A stretch of DNA of 64,000 nt from Lachnospiraceae bacterium. Lineage in GTDB: Bacteria > Bacillota > Clostridia > Lachnospirales > Lachnospiraceae. The notes beneath the pieces were generated by a model, which was not told where the DNA came from, ran no database searches, and was given only the letters and a program-made list of their open reading frames with translations. The translations under genes were made by a program, and so were the position numbers. Shown piece by piece: positions 35,365 to 44,047 of this stretch (positions within the stretch are counted from its first letter, which is position 1; every line of letters begins with the position of its first letter). The stretch is from contig JAEEND010000011.1 in NCBI GenBank assembly GCA_016283575.1, forward strand, positions 1 to 64,000, given 5' to 3'.

Positions 35365-36558
35365 ATGAATGTATTAGTAATTAACTGTGGAAGTTCATCA
35401 CTTAAGTATCAGTTTATCAATTCCGATACCGAAGAAGTAATGGCAAAGGGTCTTTGCGAAAGAATCGGTATTGACGGAAGCAGGATTTCATATCAGCCCA
35501 AGGGTGCCGACAAGGAAGAGCTTGAAACTCCCATGCCCGACCACACCAAGGCAGTGGCTCTCGTAATTGAGAAGCTTACCAACAAAGAAACAGGGGTTGT
35601 TAAGTCCCTTGAAGAGATCGATGCCGTAGGACACAGAATCGTACATGGCGGAGAAAAATTTGCTACAAGCGTAGTGATCAATGATGAAGTAATGAAGGCT
35701 ATTGAAGAATGTAACGATCTTGCACCTCTTCACAATCCCGCCAATTTGATCGGTATCAATGCTTGTAAGGCGCTTATGCCCAACGTTCCCATGGTAGCAG
35801 TATTCGATACGGCTTTCCATCAGACAATGCCCAGTAAAGCATATCTTTACGGTATTCCTTATGAATACTATGAAAAATATAAAGTAAGAAGATACGGATT
35901 CCACGGTACAAGCCATGATTTTGTATCCAACGAAGCAGCCAAGTTCCTTGGCAAGGACAGAAAAGATTTAAAGATTATCGTATGTCACTTAGGAAACGGC
36001 GCTTCCGTATCAGCAGTAATGAACGGAAAATCAGTTGATACTTCCATGGGACTTACTCCTCTTGAAGGACTTATAATGGGAACAAGATCCGGTGACCTTG
36101 ATCCCGCCATTGTGACCTTCCTTGCATCAAAACTCAATGTAAGTGCCGAAGAAGTATTAAATATCTTAAATAAGAAGTCAGGTGTGCAGGGTCTTTCAGG
36201 TATCTCAAGTGACTTCAGAGATCTTGAAAAAGCTTTCAACGAAGGTAATGAACGTGCAAAAGAAACACTTGAAACATATTGCTACCATGTAGCTAAGTAC
36301 ATCGGAGCTTATGCAGCAGCAATGAACGGCGTAGACGTTATCGCTTATACCGCAGGCGTTGGTGAAAATACAGCATTTGTAAGACAGAGAGTTTCCGAAT
36401 ATTTAACCTATCTTGGAACAGATGTTGATCCCGAAAAGAATAAGTTGCGCGGAGAAACAGTTGTGTTATCGAGTCCCGGTTCCAAATGTGTAACAATGAT
36501 AGTTCCCACCAATGAGGAACTTGCCATTTGCCGAGAGACCGTAAGATTGGTAAAATAA
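35365..36558 (+). CDS. ackA: acetate kinase
   Basis: Makes ATP and acetate from acetyl phosphate, the last step of fermentative acetate production. The 397-residue protein has VINCGSSSLKYQ at its start, VGHRIVHGGEKF, the second signature RYGFHGTSHDFV and the late YTAGVGENTA. No phosphotransacetylase gene is adjacent. It lies 27 bases after proS with an AAGGAGA site and may share its transcript. Confidence 0.95.
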   Translation: MNVLVINCGSSSLKYQFINSDTEEVMAKGLCERIGIDGSRISYQPKGADKEELETPMPDHTKAVALVIEKLTNKETGVVKSLEEIDAVGHRIVHGGEKFATSVVINDEVMKAIEECNDLAPLHNPANLIGINACKALMPNVPMVAVFDTAFHQTMPSKAYLYGIPYEYYEKYKVRRYGFHGTSHDFVSNEAAKFLGKDRKDLKIIVCHLGNGASVSAVMNGKSVDTSMGLTPLEGLIMGTRSGDLDPAIVTFLASKLNVSAEEVLNILNKKSGVQGLSGISSDFRDLEKAFNEGNERAKETLETYCYHVAKYIGAYAAAMNGVDVIAYTAGVGENTAFVRQRVSEYLTYLGTDVDPEKNKLRGETVVLSSPGSKCVTMIVPTNEELAICRETVRLVK

Positions 36559-36570
36559 GGATAAGGAACT

Positions 36571-36604
36571 AAAGCCTCAGGTTTTTGCCCGAGGCTTTCT
36601 TTTT
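36571..36604 (+). terminator. intrinsic terminator after ackA
   Basis: Stem AAAGCCTC/GAGGCTTT around an interrupted GG/CC inner stem, followed by CTTTTT. It ends only nine bases before the cca start. Confidence 0.75.
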
Positions 36605-36612
36605 AGAAAAAT

Positions 36613-37950
36613 ATGAAAATAAACTTACCGGAAAACGTAAAGTTCATAATTCATACACTGGAAGAAGCCGGATTCGAAGCATATGCGGTGGGAGGATGCG
36701 TGCGCGACTCTATCCTTGGTCGCAAACCCAACGATTGGGACATTACCACATCAGCGCTTCCTTTAGAAACCAAGGCTTTATTTAAGCGTACATTTGATAC
36801 CGGCATTAAGCACGGTACTGTTTCCGTGCTTATAAATAAAGATATCTATGAAGTAACAACATACAGAGTGGACGGTGAGTATGAAGATTTAAGGCATCCC
36901 AAGGATGTTACCTTTACTTCCAATTTAAAAGAAGATTTAATGCGCAGAGACTTTACCGTAAATGCCATGGCATATAATGATACTACAGGGCTCGTGGATC
37001 TTTACGGTGGATTAGATGATATTAAGAAACGCATGATAAGATGCGTGGGAAATCCCTACGACAGATTCAATGAAGATGCACTGAGAATACTTCGAGCCAT
37101 TAGATTTGCGGCGCAGCTTGATTATGACATAGAGGAAGACACAAAAACCGCCATAAAGGATTTAAGAAACAATCTTTCAAAGATAAGTGCCGAGAGGATC
37201 CGGGTTGAATTTCTAAAGATGGTAATGAGTGATAACCCCGGGTTTATACGGGAAGCCTATGAGCTTGGAGTGACTCAAGTATTCATGCCTGAACTTGATG
37301 AAATGATGGAATGCTGCCAGAACAATAAAAACCACGCATTTACCGTTGGCGAGCACTGCATAAGGGTGATGGAGAACCTTCCTAAGGATAAGGTGTTACG
37401 TCTTGCCGGCCTCTTTCATGATATAGGAAAGCCGAGAGTTAGGACCACTGATGATAAAGGGATCGACCACTTTAAAATGCATCCATGCGTTGGTGCCGAC
37501 ATGACGAGAGATATATTATCAAGGCTTAAGTTTGATAATGATACCAAAGATAAAGTCTGTGTCTACGTGCGAAACCATGATTGTCAGATTGGCGTAACCG
37601 AAGATGAAAAAGCCGTACGCAGGATTATGAATAAGGTGGGTCCCGAATTCTTTCCGGGTCTTTTTGAATTCGCGGTTTCCGATGTGCTTGCTCAAAGTGA
37701 ATTTAACCGGGAAGAAAAGCTTGCACATATCGATAAACTGATTAAAATCAGTTGTAAGATAAAAGAAAAGAAACAGGCCGTGGTACTTAAGGATTTATGT
37801 ATTTCCGGCCGTGATCTGATAAATGAAGGATTTGAAGCAGGTCCGGGTCTTGGAAAGGTGCTTTGTGAACTTTTGGAAGAAGTCATTGATGATCCTTCAA
37901 AGAATGATCGCGAATATTTACTGAATCGTGCAAAGACTATGGGAGTATAG
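36613..37950 (+). CDS. cca: CCA-adding tRNA nucleotidyltransferase with HD domain
   Basis: Adds CCA to tRNA 3' ends, needed here because none of the six tRNAs in the window encodes CCA. The 445-residue protein has the nucleotidyltransferase signature GGCVRDSILGRKPNDWDITT (about residues 23-42). It also has the RRDFTVNAMAY motif, the base-selecting EDALRILRAIRFA, and an HD domain with LAGLFHDIGKPR. The start is close behind the ackA terminator and lacks a clear ribosome site, so the start or its expression mode is less certain than the identity. Confidence 0.92.
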   Translation: MKINLPENVKFIIHTLEEAGFEAYAVGGCVRDSILGRKPNDWDITTSALPLETKALFKRTFDTGIKHGTVSVLINKDIYEVTTYRVDGEYEDLRHPKDVTFTSNLKEDLMRRDFTVNAMAYNDTTGLVDLYGGLDDIKKRMIRCVGNPYDRFNEDALRILRAIRFAAQLDYDIEEDTKTAIKDLRNNLSKISAERIRVEFLKMVMSDNPGFIREAYELGVTQVFMPELDEMMECCQNNKNHAFTVGEHCIRVMENLPKDKVLRLAGLFHDIGKPRVRTTDDKGIDHFKMHPCVGADMTRDILSRLKFDNDTKDKVCVYVRNHDCQIGVTEDEKAVRRIMNKVGPEFFPGLFEFAVSDVLAQSEFNREEKLAHIDKLIKISCKIKEKKQAVVLKDLCISGRDLINEGFEAGPGLGKVLCELLEEVIDDPSKNDREYLLNRAKTMGV

Positions 37951-37958
37951 ATTTTGTT

Positions 37959-39242
37959 ATGAAAAGGGTACTTTTATTCTTATCAATATTGCTTGCGCTT
38001 TCTTTTACCGCCTGCGAGGGGAAGGAAATTCCCGAAGAATCGGTTTTGGTGGAAGAAAATGTAGATGAGGTTTCATCATATTTTGATTCTAAGGATCAGT
38101 CCATTATCAGTTCCGTAAATACAATAAAGAAGACGATTTCTTTTTATAATTACGACCTGGGTAAGGGCTATACTCTTGAATATGATGCACTCACCACCTA
38201 TAAAGATAAATACGGAACACCCATGAGTGTCGAGCAGCTTACTCCGGGAACAGTTGTGGATATTGAGTTTTTAAAGAAATCCAAGAGACTCACGGCACTT
38301 GCAGAGAGCTCAGGCCTGTTTAAGCTTGATAACCTTACGGGATTTAAGATAAGTGAGAATAAAAAAACATTTACTTACAAAGAAGATGTTTATAAGATAA
38401 CCGGCAGGACAATTCTTTTAGGGGAAAAAAATGTAGATTCTGTGCTTGATTTAGATCCGGTTGATGTTGTAACCATATGTGGAAAGGATTCGGAAATCTA
38501 CAGCCTGGTTGTGGAAAAATCCCACGGAACCCTGGAAATACAGGGGTTTGAGGATTTTGTCGGTGGCGAACTTGTGATAAATGAAAGTGTATCTCATCGC
38601 ATCGGAGACAACTTTAAAGTGGTTTTACCCGAAGGAATCTACAAATCTTCCCTTAAAAAAGATTTGACTGAAGAAGCCATAGATTTTGAGATAAAAGCAG
38701 GTGAAGTAACGAAGCTGGATCTGTCATCGATAGAGCTTGTGGAAAGCCGTTACGGCAAGGTTTTATTTAATGCAAGCCCGAAGGATCTGGAGCTTTATAT
38801 TGACGGAAACCTCACTGATACCAAGCTTTTGCAGACTTTGTCCTATGGTACTCACAGGCTGGAAGCATATGCTGAGGGATACGGTTCAATTAAGCGTTAC
38901 TTTAAGGTGGGAGAAGAAAAAGCGACACTTGATGTGACTCTTGAAGCGCTGGAAGGTGAAGCGGAAGAAGAAGCAGAAGAAGACTCTTCAAATACCGACG
39001 GATACTTTATTTTCGTGTCAGAACCCAAAGAAGTGGAAATTTATGTAGATGGTATTTATATAGGAATGTCACCTGTATCTTTAAAGAAGCAGGCGGGAAG
39101 TCATACCGTTGTGCTTAAGAAGGCGGGTTATTACGACAGAACCTATACGATAAAGACCGAAAATACCGCAAAAGACGATTATTACACCTTCGGGGAACTG
39201 GAGAAAAAGGCTGATTCCGGCGCCGAAAACGGTGATGATTAG
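37959..39242 (+). CDS. lipoprotein with two PEGA repeats
   Basis: A 427-residue secreted lipoprotein. The signal peptide ends with lipobox FTAC, with lipidated Cys19. An uncharacterised beta-rich region covers about residues 40-260. Two PEGA domains follow, at about 265-325 (PKDLELYIDGNLTD ... YGTHRLEAYAEGY) and about 345-405 (PKEVEIYVDGIYIGMSP ... GSHTVVLKKAGYY), separated by an acidic linker. PEGA domains are small surface modules found on envelope proteins. It follows cca by eight bases. Function unknown. Confidence 0.85.
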   Translation: MKRVLLFLSILLALSFTACEGKEIPEESVLVEENVDEVSSYFDSKDQSIISSVNTIKKTISFYNYDLGKGYTLEYDALTTYKDKYGTPMSVEQLTPGTVVDIEFLKKSKRLTALAESSGLFKLDNLTGFKISENKKTFTYKEDVYKITGRTILLGEKNVDSVLDLDPVDVVTICGKDSEIYSLVVEKSHGTLEIQGFEDFVGGELVINESVSHRIGDNFKVVLPEGIYKSSLKKDLTEEAIDFEIKAGEVTKLDLSSIELVESRYGKVLFNASPKDLELYIDGNLTDTKLLQTLSYGTHRLEAYAEGYGSIKRYFKVGEEKATLDVTLEALEGEAEEEAEEDSSNTDGYFIFVSEPKEVEIYVDGIYIGMSPVSLKKQAGSHTVVLKKAGYYDRTYTIKTENTAKDDYYTFGELEKKADSGAENGDD

Positions 39243-39334
39243 CTTCGGTCGGAAGTTATTTTACGGTATAGGCAAAAATAATCAAAAAATGGCATAAAAA
39301 ATCCTGAAAAACCTTGAAAAATCAACGTTTTTTC

Positions 39335-39362
39335 TTGACATAGGGTACAAATTAGATATAAT
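39335..39362 (+). promoter_or_regulatory. predicted strong hup promoter
   Basis: Perfect TTGACA and perfect TATAAT with a 16-base spacer. A leader of about 55 bases follows, containing a small GGTG/CACC hairpin and an AGAGGAGGAG ribosome site, consistent with an abundant protein. Confidence 0.85.
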
Positions 39363-39423
39363 GAATTTAGGTGTTTTTTTCACCACTCAAACAAAAAACT
39401 CATATTAGAGGAGGAGTTCAATA

Positions 39424-39702
39424 ATGAACAAGACAGAATTAGTTGAAGCTATTGCTAAGCAGGCTGAATTATCTAAGAAAGATACTGAAAAGGCAGTTAA
39501 GGCCTTCACAGAAGTTGTTGGTAAAGAATTAAAGAAGGGCGGAAAGGTTCAGCTCGTTGGCTTTGGTACTTTCGAAGTTACCAAGAGAGCAGCAAGAACA
39601 GGTAGAAACCCTCAGACAGGTGCAGAAATGAAGATTGCAGCTTCTAAGGCTCCTAAGTTCAGCGCTGGTAAGGCATTAAAGGACTTAGTTAACGGTAAAT
39701 AA
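39424..39702 (+). CDS. hup: HU-family DNA-binding protein
   Basis: A 92-residue histone-like protein that bends and compacts DNA. The start [14 protein letters not shown], the [21 protein letters not shown] beta-arm region (about residues 46-66) and [14 protein letters not shown] end are textbook HU. It has its own strong promoter and terminator. In Clostridia a hup gene commonly precedes rqcP, as here. Confidence 0.96.
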   Translation: MNKTELVEAIAKQAELSKKDTEKAVKAFTEVVGKELKKGGKVQLVGFGTFEVTKRAARTGRNPQTGAEMKIAASKAPKFSAGKALKDLVNGK

Positions 39703-39714
39703 GTTATAAACGCG

Positions 39715-39747
39715 AAAGGCCCTGTAGTTTACTATAGGGCCTTTTTT
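39715..39747 (+). terminator. intrinsic terminator after hup
   Basis: Stem AAAGGCCCTGTAG/CTATAGGGCCTTT with TTTA loop, one G:U pair and a six-T run. Confidence 0.9.
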
Positions 39748-39777
39748 ATGTTATATTCATCTTGACCGGAGGGATTT

Positions 39778-40017
39778 ATGAGACTGGATAAATATTTAAA
39801 GGTTTCAAGACTTATAAAAAGACGAACAGTGGCCAATGAAGCCTGTGATAACGGCAGGGTCATGGTCAATGATAAAGTTGCCAAGGCATCCCAGGAAGTT
39901 AAAGTAGGGGATGTTATTACTATTTCTTTTGGCAATAAAGAAGTAAAAGCAGAGATCACATCGATCGCCGAAACCGTCAAGAAGGACGAGGCGAGCGAAT
40001 TATTCCGATATATTTAG
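39778..40017 (+). CDS. rqcP: RqcP-type S4 RNA-binding protein
   Basis: A 79-residue S4-domain protein (MRLDKYLKVSRLIKRRTVANEAC ... GRVMVNDKVAKAS). It corresponds to RqcP/YabO, which works with RqcH on stalled 50S ribosomes to add alanine tails for degradation. It matches the position of yabO upstream of divIC in other Bacillota. The hup terminator before it and GGAGG site show it begins a new unit. Confidence 0.85.
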   Translation: MRLDKYLKVSRLIKRRTVANEACDNGRVMVNDKVAKASQEVKVGDVITISFGNKEVKAEITSIAETVKKDEASELFRYI

Positions 40018-40025
40018 GGAGTTTT

Positions 40026-41693
40026 ATGAACGAGATTTGGGCAGAGGTAAGAAATATCTGGAAAAATAAAGCATATTCCATTCCCATGGTGATTACCGCG
40101 GTACTGGCTTACGGCTACAAGATTACCCATTTTGCCATAGGTATCGATGATACGCCTTATTATTATTATTTCACCGAGGGCATGAACGTACTGGTAGGTC
40201 GCTGGGTTTTATTTTTGTTAAATAAGGCCCTCAATATTGGTAAGCTCCTTCCCTTTGTGACTGATTTTGCCGGTGTCATGCTTTTAATGCTTTCTGCCAG
40301 CCTCTATGTAGTTGCATTTAAGAGGGTGGTTAAAAAGAATGTTAACATTTCGGTTTCCTATCTTTTTTCCGCTTTATTTATTACATGTCCTTTGATCTGC
40401 GAGGTTTATACCTATTTTTTACATAACGGAATTTCCATAGGATACGTAGCCAATGCGCTGGCTCTTCTTATGTTTCTTAAAGGCGACGAAACGGTCGGAA
40501 AAAGAAAATGGACGGATTATATTTTAAGCGCCGTATTTTTATTTATTTCCATAGGCTGTTACGAATCCTTTGCTTCCGTATTTATTGCCGGTGTATCGAT
40601 CATGCTATTGATACGGGTAACACATGAAGTAAGAGAGAAAAGCTTTTTAAGGAATATAAAAAGAATCGGACTTGTGGCTTTGATCGAGGCTTTAAGCATC
40701 GTATTCAGAGCTTTGATGCAGAAGCTTTTGATCGTAGTATTTAATATTCACAACTTAAGAACAGAAGAAGTGAGCCGTTCAGTCACGGAAATGCTTGGAT
40801 GGGTATTTACAAGTGAAGGACGTGCCGGTTTTGTAATGGCTTTAAAGCGCTTCTTTGTAATGTATGGCGTCTTCGGGATCCATTATCTTCCCATAGCCAT
40901 ATTCCTTCTGGCTGCTTTGGTGATCCTTACATTCGGTATCTTTACGGCGATCCGCAAGAAAAGCCTGTGGGCATTTGTATATATGATGGGAATATATGTA
41001 TCATGCATTATTCTCATGTTCATAGAGGGAAGCGTTACCTTATACAGGTCAGCGCAGTTCTTGCCTCTTGTTTCCGCATACGGGATCACGCTTTTCTTCA
41101 TGGCAGCTTCTTTTGCAACAGAAAAGATTAAGAGATTTACAAAGCCCGTGCTTACGGTTTTGGCAATCGTGATCCTGTTCAGACAGATAGTTGACATGAA
41201 TAACTGGTTCTACATAGATACTCTTAAGTATGAAGAAGCCCACAGGATCACGGATAATATTGCGGAGGACATATTAAGAACCTGTGAAAATGCAGGTAAA
41301 CCCATTATTTTTGCGGGCGAGTTCCATCCTTCCGTTTCAATAATCGAGGACGCCTATGTGCCCTTTGGTTCGGAAGAATATGAGCGCATGAAAAAGATTG
41401 TTGATATCGTAGATCCGGAGTTAATGTGGAAGTTCTTTAGAAGAAACCGCTTTGAAGTGGCGCAGACTCCCACGCTTTCGGTTATTTCCTGGGGACAGGA
41501 AGCGTTTTTATCAAGCTATGAAGTCGTTCGTTTTATGAATATGTCCGGTTACACTTTTGTAGGAACCGATGACATAGATGCCATAAGGAATGTTCCCGTT
41601 AAATATCTTGATTCCATGGAAACATATCCAAGAGACGGTTATATTTATGAAGATGAGGATTATATCATCGTTAATATGGGTATGGGATACTGA
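40026..41693 (+). CDS. GtrII-like glucosyltransferase-domain membrane protein
   Basis: A 555-residue membrane protein with about ten to eleven helices and a C-terminal extracellular part of about 150 residues. The early FAIGIDDTPYYYYF motif, facing outward after the first helix, is typical of the GtrII-like family of lipid-linked glucosyl transferases that decorate surface polymers. It sits between rqcP and divIC, starting eight bases after rqcP, exactly where spore-forming relatives carry yabP and yabQ. Substrate unknown. Confidence 0.7.
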   Translation: MNEIWAEVRNIWKNKAYSIPMVITAVLAYGYKITHFAIGIDDTPYYYYFTEGMNVLVGRWVLFLLNKALNIGKLLPFVTDFAGVMLLMLSASLYVVAFKRVVKKNVNISVSYLFSALFITCPLICEVYTYFLHNGISIGYVANALALLMFLKGDETVGKRKWTDYILSAVFLFISIGCYESFASVFIAGVSIMLLIRVTHEVREKSFLRNIKRIGLVALIEALSIVFRALMQKLLIVVFNIHNLRTEEVSRSVTEMLGWVFTSEGRAGFVMALKRFFVMYGVFGIHYLPIAIFLLAALVILTFGIFTAIRKKSLWAFVYMMGIYVSCIILMFIEGSVTLYRSAQFLPLVSAYGITLFFMAASFATEKIKRFTKPVLTVLAIVILFRQIVDMNNWFYIDTLKYEEAHRITDNIAEDILRTCENAGKPIIFAGEFHPSVSIIEDAYVPFGSEEYERMKKIVDIVDPELMWKFFRRNRFEVAQTPTLSVISWGQEAFLSSYEVVRFMNMSGYTFVGTDDIDAIRNVPVKYLDSMETYPRDGYIYEDEDYIIVNMGMGY

Positions 41694-41706
41694 TAAGAGG
41701 TGAAAA

Positions 41707-42018
41707 ATGAAAAGAAGAAAACCTGCTATGCGAGCTAATCGCCCAAAGAATTTTGGCAGTATGCTGTTAGTTTCCGCAGTAGTATTTATGATTTTGATGG
41801 TTCTTTTAATAAACAGTCAGAGACTCAAAGAAAAAAGAGCCGAATATGAAAAGAAGCATGAATATCTGCTGGAGCAGATCGAGGACGAAAACAGGCGCAC
41901 CGAAGAAATAGAAGAATACCGAAAATATATGCACACCCTTGAATACATTGAGAAGATGGCAAAAGAAAAGCTGGGCCTGGTGCATAAGGATGAAATAATA
42001 ATAGAAGCAGAAGATTAA
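41707..42018 (+). CDS. divIC: septum formation initiator family protein (DivIC/FtsB-like)
   Basis: A 103-residue cell-division protein with a basic N-terminal tail, one helix (about 19-37) and an outer coiled coil. It ends in the family pattern YIEKMAKEKLGLVHKDEI. DivIC joins FtsL and DivIB in activating septal wall synthesis. The position before tilS, hpt and ftsH supports the assignment. Confidence 0.85.
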   Translation: MKRRKPAMRANRPKNFGSMLLVSAVVFMILMVLLINSQRLKEKRAEYEKKHEYLLEQIEDENRRTEEIEEYRKYMHTLEYIEKMAKEKLGLVHKDEIIIEAED

Positions 42019-42019
42019 G

Positions 42020-42046
42020 TTAGCCTTCCGAAAAGCGGGAGGCTAA
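42020..42046 (+). terminator. hairpin after divIC, possible weak terminator
   Basis: Eleven-base stem TTAGCCTTCCG/CGGGAGGCTAA with AAAAG loop but only a weak TAAATTTT tail, so it may attenuate rather than stop transcription. A TTGACA at 42053-42058 with a poor -10 (TAGGTA, 18-base spacer) may start a tilS transcript just behind it. Confidence 0.5.
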
Positions 42047-42098
42047 TAAATTTTGACAAAGCCCGTGGAGGCAGTTTAGGTACAGAAAGATAAACAGG

Positions 42099-43490
42099 AT
42101 GGATTCTTTTACACAAAAGGTATCAAGCTTTATAAAGGCACATAATCTCATACAGGAAAATGATACCATTGTCATGGGAGTTTCCGGGGGTCCGGATTCC
42201 GTGGCTCTTTTTTACGTATTATCAGAGTTGCGGGAATCTTTAAAGCTTAATCTTATCTGCGTTCATGTAAATCACGGCCTTAGAAAAGAAGCAGTTGAAG
42301 AAGCGGAATATGTATCAAAGCTATGCCATGACAATAATGTCACCTTCTATTTAAAGGAGTGCGACCTTACGAAACTATCAAAAGAATGGAAGCTTGGATG
42401 TGAGGAAGCCGGGCGGAGAGTTAGATACGAAGCCTTTAATGAAGCTCTTAAGCTTTCGGGAAAAGAAGGTAAGATCGCCATTGCGCATAATAAAAATGAC
42501 AGGGCGGAGACCTTTTTATTTAATCTCTTCAGAGGTACTGGTCCCAAGGGACTTACATCCATAAGGCCCATGAGGGACAATGTGATAAGACCGCTTATCT
42601 GTGTGACAAGAAGTGAGATCGAAGCTTATCTTAACAGGAATGATCATAAGTATTATATAGATAAGACCAATAAAGAGAATGATTTTACCAGAAACCGCAT
42701 AAGGAATATATTAATCCCGGAAGCTGAAAAAAGCGTGAATAACAGGGCCGGAGAGCATGTGGCTGATGCAAGTGTAACGCTTACGGAGCTTTTCGATTTT
42801 GCCGAAGAAGAAGTTAATGATATTTTTGACAGGCTTTCTAAAAAGAGCGGATCAAGAGTTTCTTTTGACATAGAAAGCTTTGGTAAGACTCATGATTATG
42901 TCAAAAAGAATCTTATATTGAAGTCGATTGAATATCTGGTGCCTCACTTTAAGGATATCACGAGGCTCCATGTGGAAGATGTGCTGGATGTTATGGAAAA
43001 GCCCGGAAACAAGACGGTTGATCTTCCTTATAATATTGTGGCGGGACGTTCTTACGGCGAGTTATTTCTTGAAAGAAGGGATAAAGAGACTGAAACTAAA
43101 CTTCCCGAAATAGAGATTAAGGCAGGATTTAATGAAAGCGTTACAGGCCTTGGAAGGGTTTCCGTTAAAAGTTACGAAGCCCGGGTATTAAAGGATATCC
43201 CCGAAAAAGCGTATACTAAATATTTTGATTATGATAAAATAAAGGGTAATATTTTTTTACGGGGAATGAAAACGCAGGATTTTCTTGTGATCAACAAAGA
43301 GGGTAACAGAAAGAAGGTTTCAAAGTATCTTAAGGATGAAAAAGTGCCGGAGGATATGAGAAATCAAACCTTTCTTTTTGCGGATGGCGACCATGTCATG
43401 TGGGTTGTTGGACACAGGATCAGCGAATATTACAAAATAGATGACAAAACCGAGACTGTACTTGAAATTGAAGTCTCAAAGGAGGAATAA
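42099..43490 (+). CDS. tilS: tRNA(Ile)-lysidine synthetase
   Basis: Attaches lysine to C34 of the CAT-anticodon tRNA-Ile so that it reads AUA. The 463-residue protein has the ATP-binding loop VMGVSGGPDSVAL (about residues 26-38), the HVNHGLR motif, the GCEEAGRRVRYEAF region and a C-terminal TilS domain. Essential in bacteria. Its stop abuts the hpt start. Confidence 0.93.
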   Translation: MDSFTQKVSSFIKAHNLIQENDTIVMGVSGGPDSVALFYVLSELRESLKLNLICVHVNHGLRKEAVEEAEYVSKLCHDNNVTFYLKECDLTKLSKEWKLGCEEAGRRVRYEAFNEALKLSGKEGKIAIAHNKNDRAETFLFNLFRGTGPKGLTSIRPMRDNVIRPLICVTRSEIEAYLNRNDHKYYIDKTNKENDFTRNRIRNILIPEAEKSVNNRAGEHVADASVTLTELFDFAEEEVNDIFDRLSKKSGSRVSFDIESFGKTHDYVKKNLILKSIEYLVPHFKDITRLHVEDVLDVMEKPGNKTVDLPYNIVAGRSYGELFLERRDKETETKLPEIEIKAGFNESVTGLGRVSVKSYEARVLKDIPEKAYTKYFDYDKIKGNIFLRGMKTQDFLVINKEGNRKKVSKYLKDEKVPEDMRNQTFLFADGDHVMWVVGHRISEYYKIDDKTETVLEIEVSKEE

Positions 43491-44036
43491 ATGTCAACTA
43501 AAAAGCATAGCGTAAAAGTGCTTCTTTCAGAGGAAGAAGTAAACAAGAGAATTTCCGAAATGGGCGCGCAGATTACCAAGGATTATCAGGGTAAGACCGT
43601 TCATTTGGTATGTGTATTAAAGGGCGGAAGCTTCTTTATGTGCGAACTTGCAAAGAGGATCAACCTTCCCGTATCCCTTGATTTCATGTCCGTATCAAGC
43701 TACGGGAGTGATACAAAATCAAGCGGTATCGTAAAGATCGTTAAGGATCTTGATGAGCCCCTGGCAGGTAAAGATGTACTTGTAGTGGAAGATATTGTAG
43801 ATTCAGGAAGAACCTTAAGCTACTTACTTGAAATGCTTAAGGACAGAAAGCCTGCATCTTTAAAGCTTTGCACACTTTTAGACAAGCCTGAAAGACGTGT
43901 TACTGACGTAAAGGTAGATTACACCGGATTTAAGATTCCCGATGTATTTGCTGTAGGTTACGGCCTTGATTACGATCAGATATACAGAAACCTTCCCTAT
44001 ATCGGCGAAGTTGTTTTTGACGAAAATGAAGAATAA
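43491..44036 (+). CDS. hpt: hypoxanthine phosphoribosyltransferase
   Basis: Salvages hypoxanthine (and guanine) with PRPP. The 181-residue protein has [12 protein letters not shown], the flexible [14 protein letters not shown] loop, PRPP motif [14 protein letters not shown] (about residues 94-107) and [14 protein letters not shown]. It begins directly after tilS behind an AAAGGAGG site, the universal Bacillota order. Confidence 0.95.
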   Translation: MSTKKHSVKVLLSEEEVNKRISEMGAQITKDYQGKTVHLVCVLKGGSFFMCELAKRINLPVSLDFMSVSSYGSDTKSSGIVKIVKDLDEPLAGKDVLVVEDIVDSGRTLSYLLEMLKDRKPASLKLCTLLDKPERRVTDVKVDYTGFKIPDVFAVGYGLDYDQIYRNLPYIGEVVFDENEE

Positions 44037-44047
44037 GAGGTAGAAAC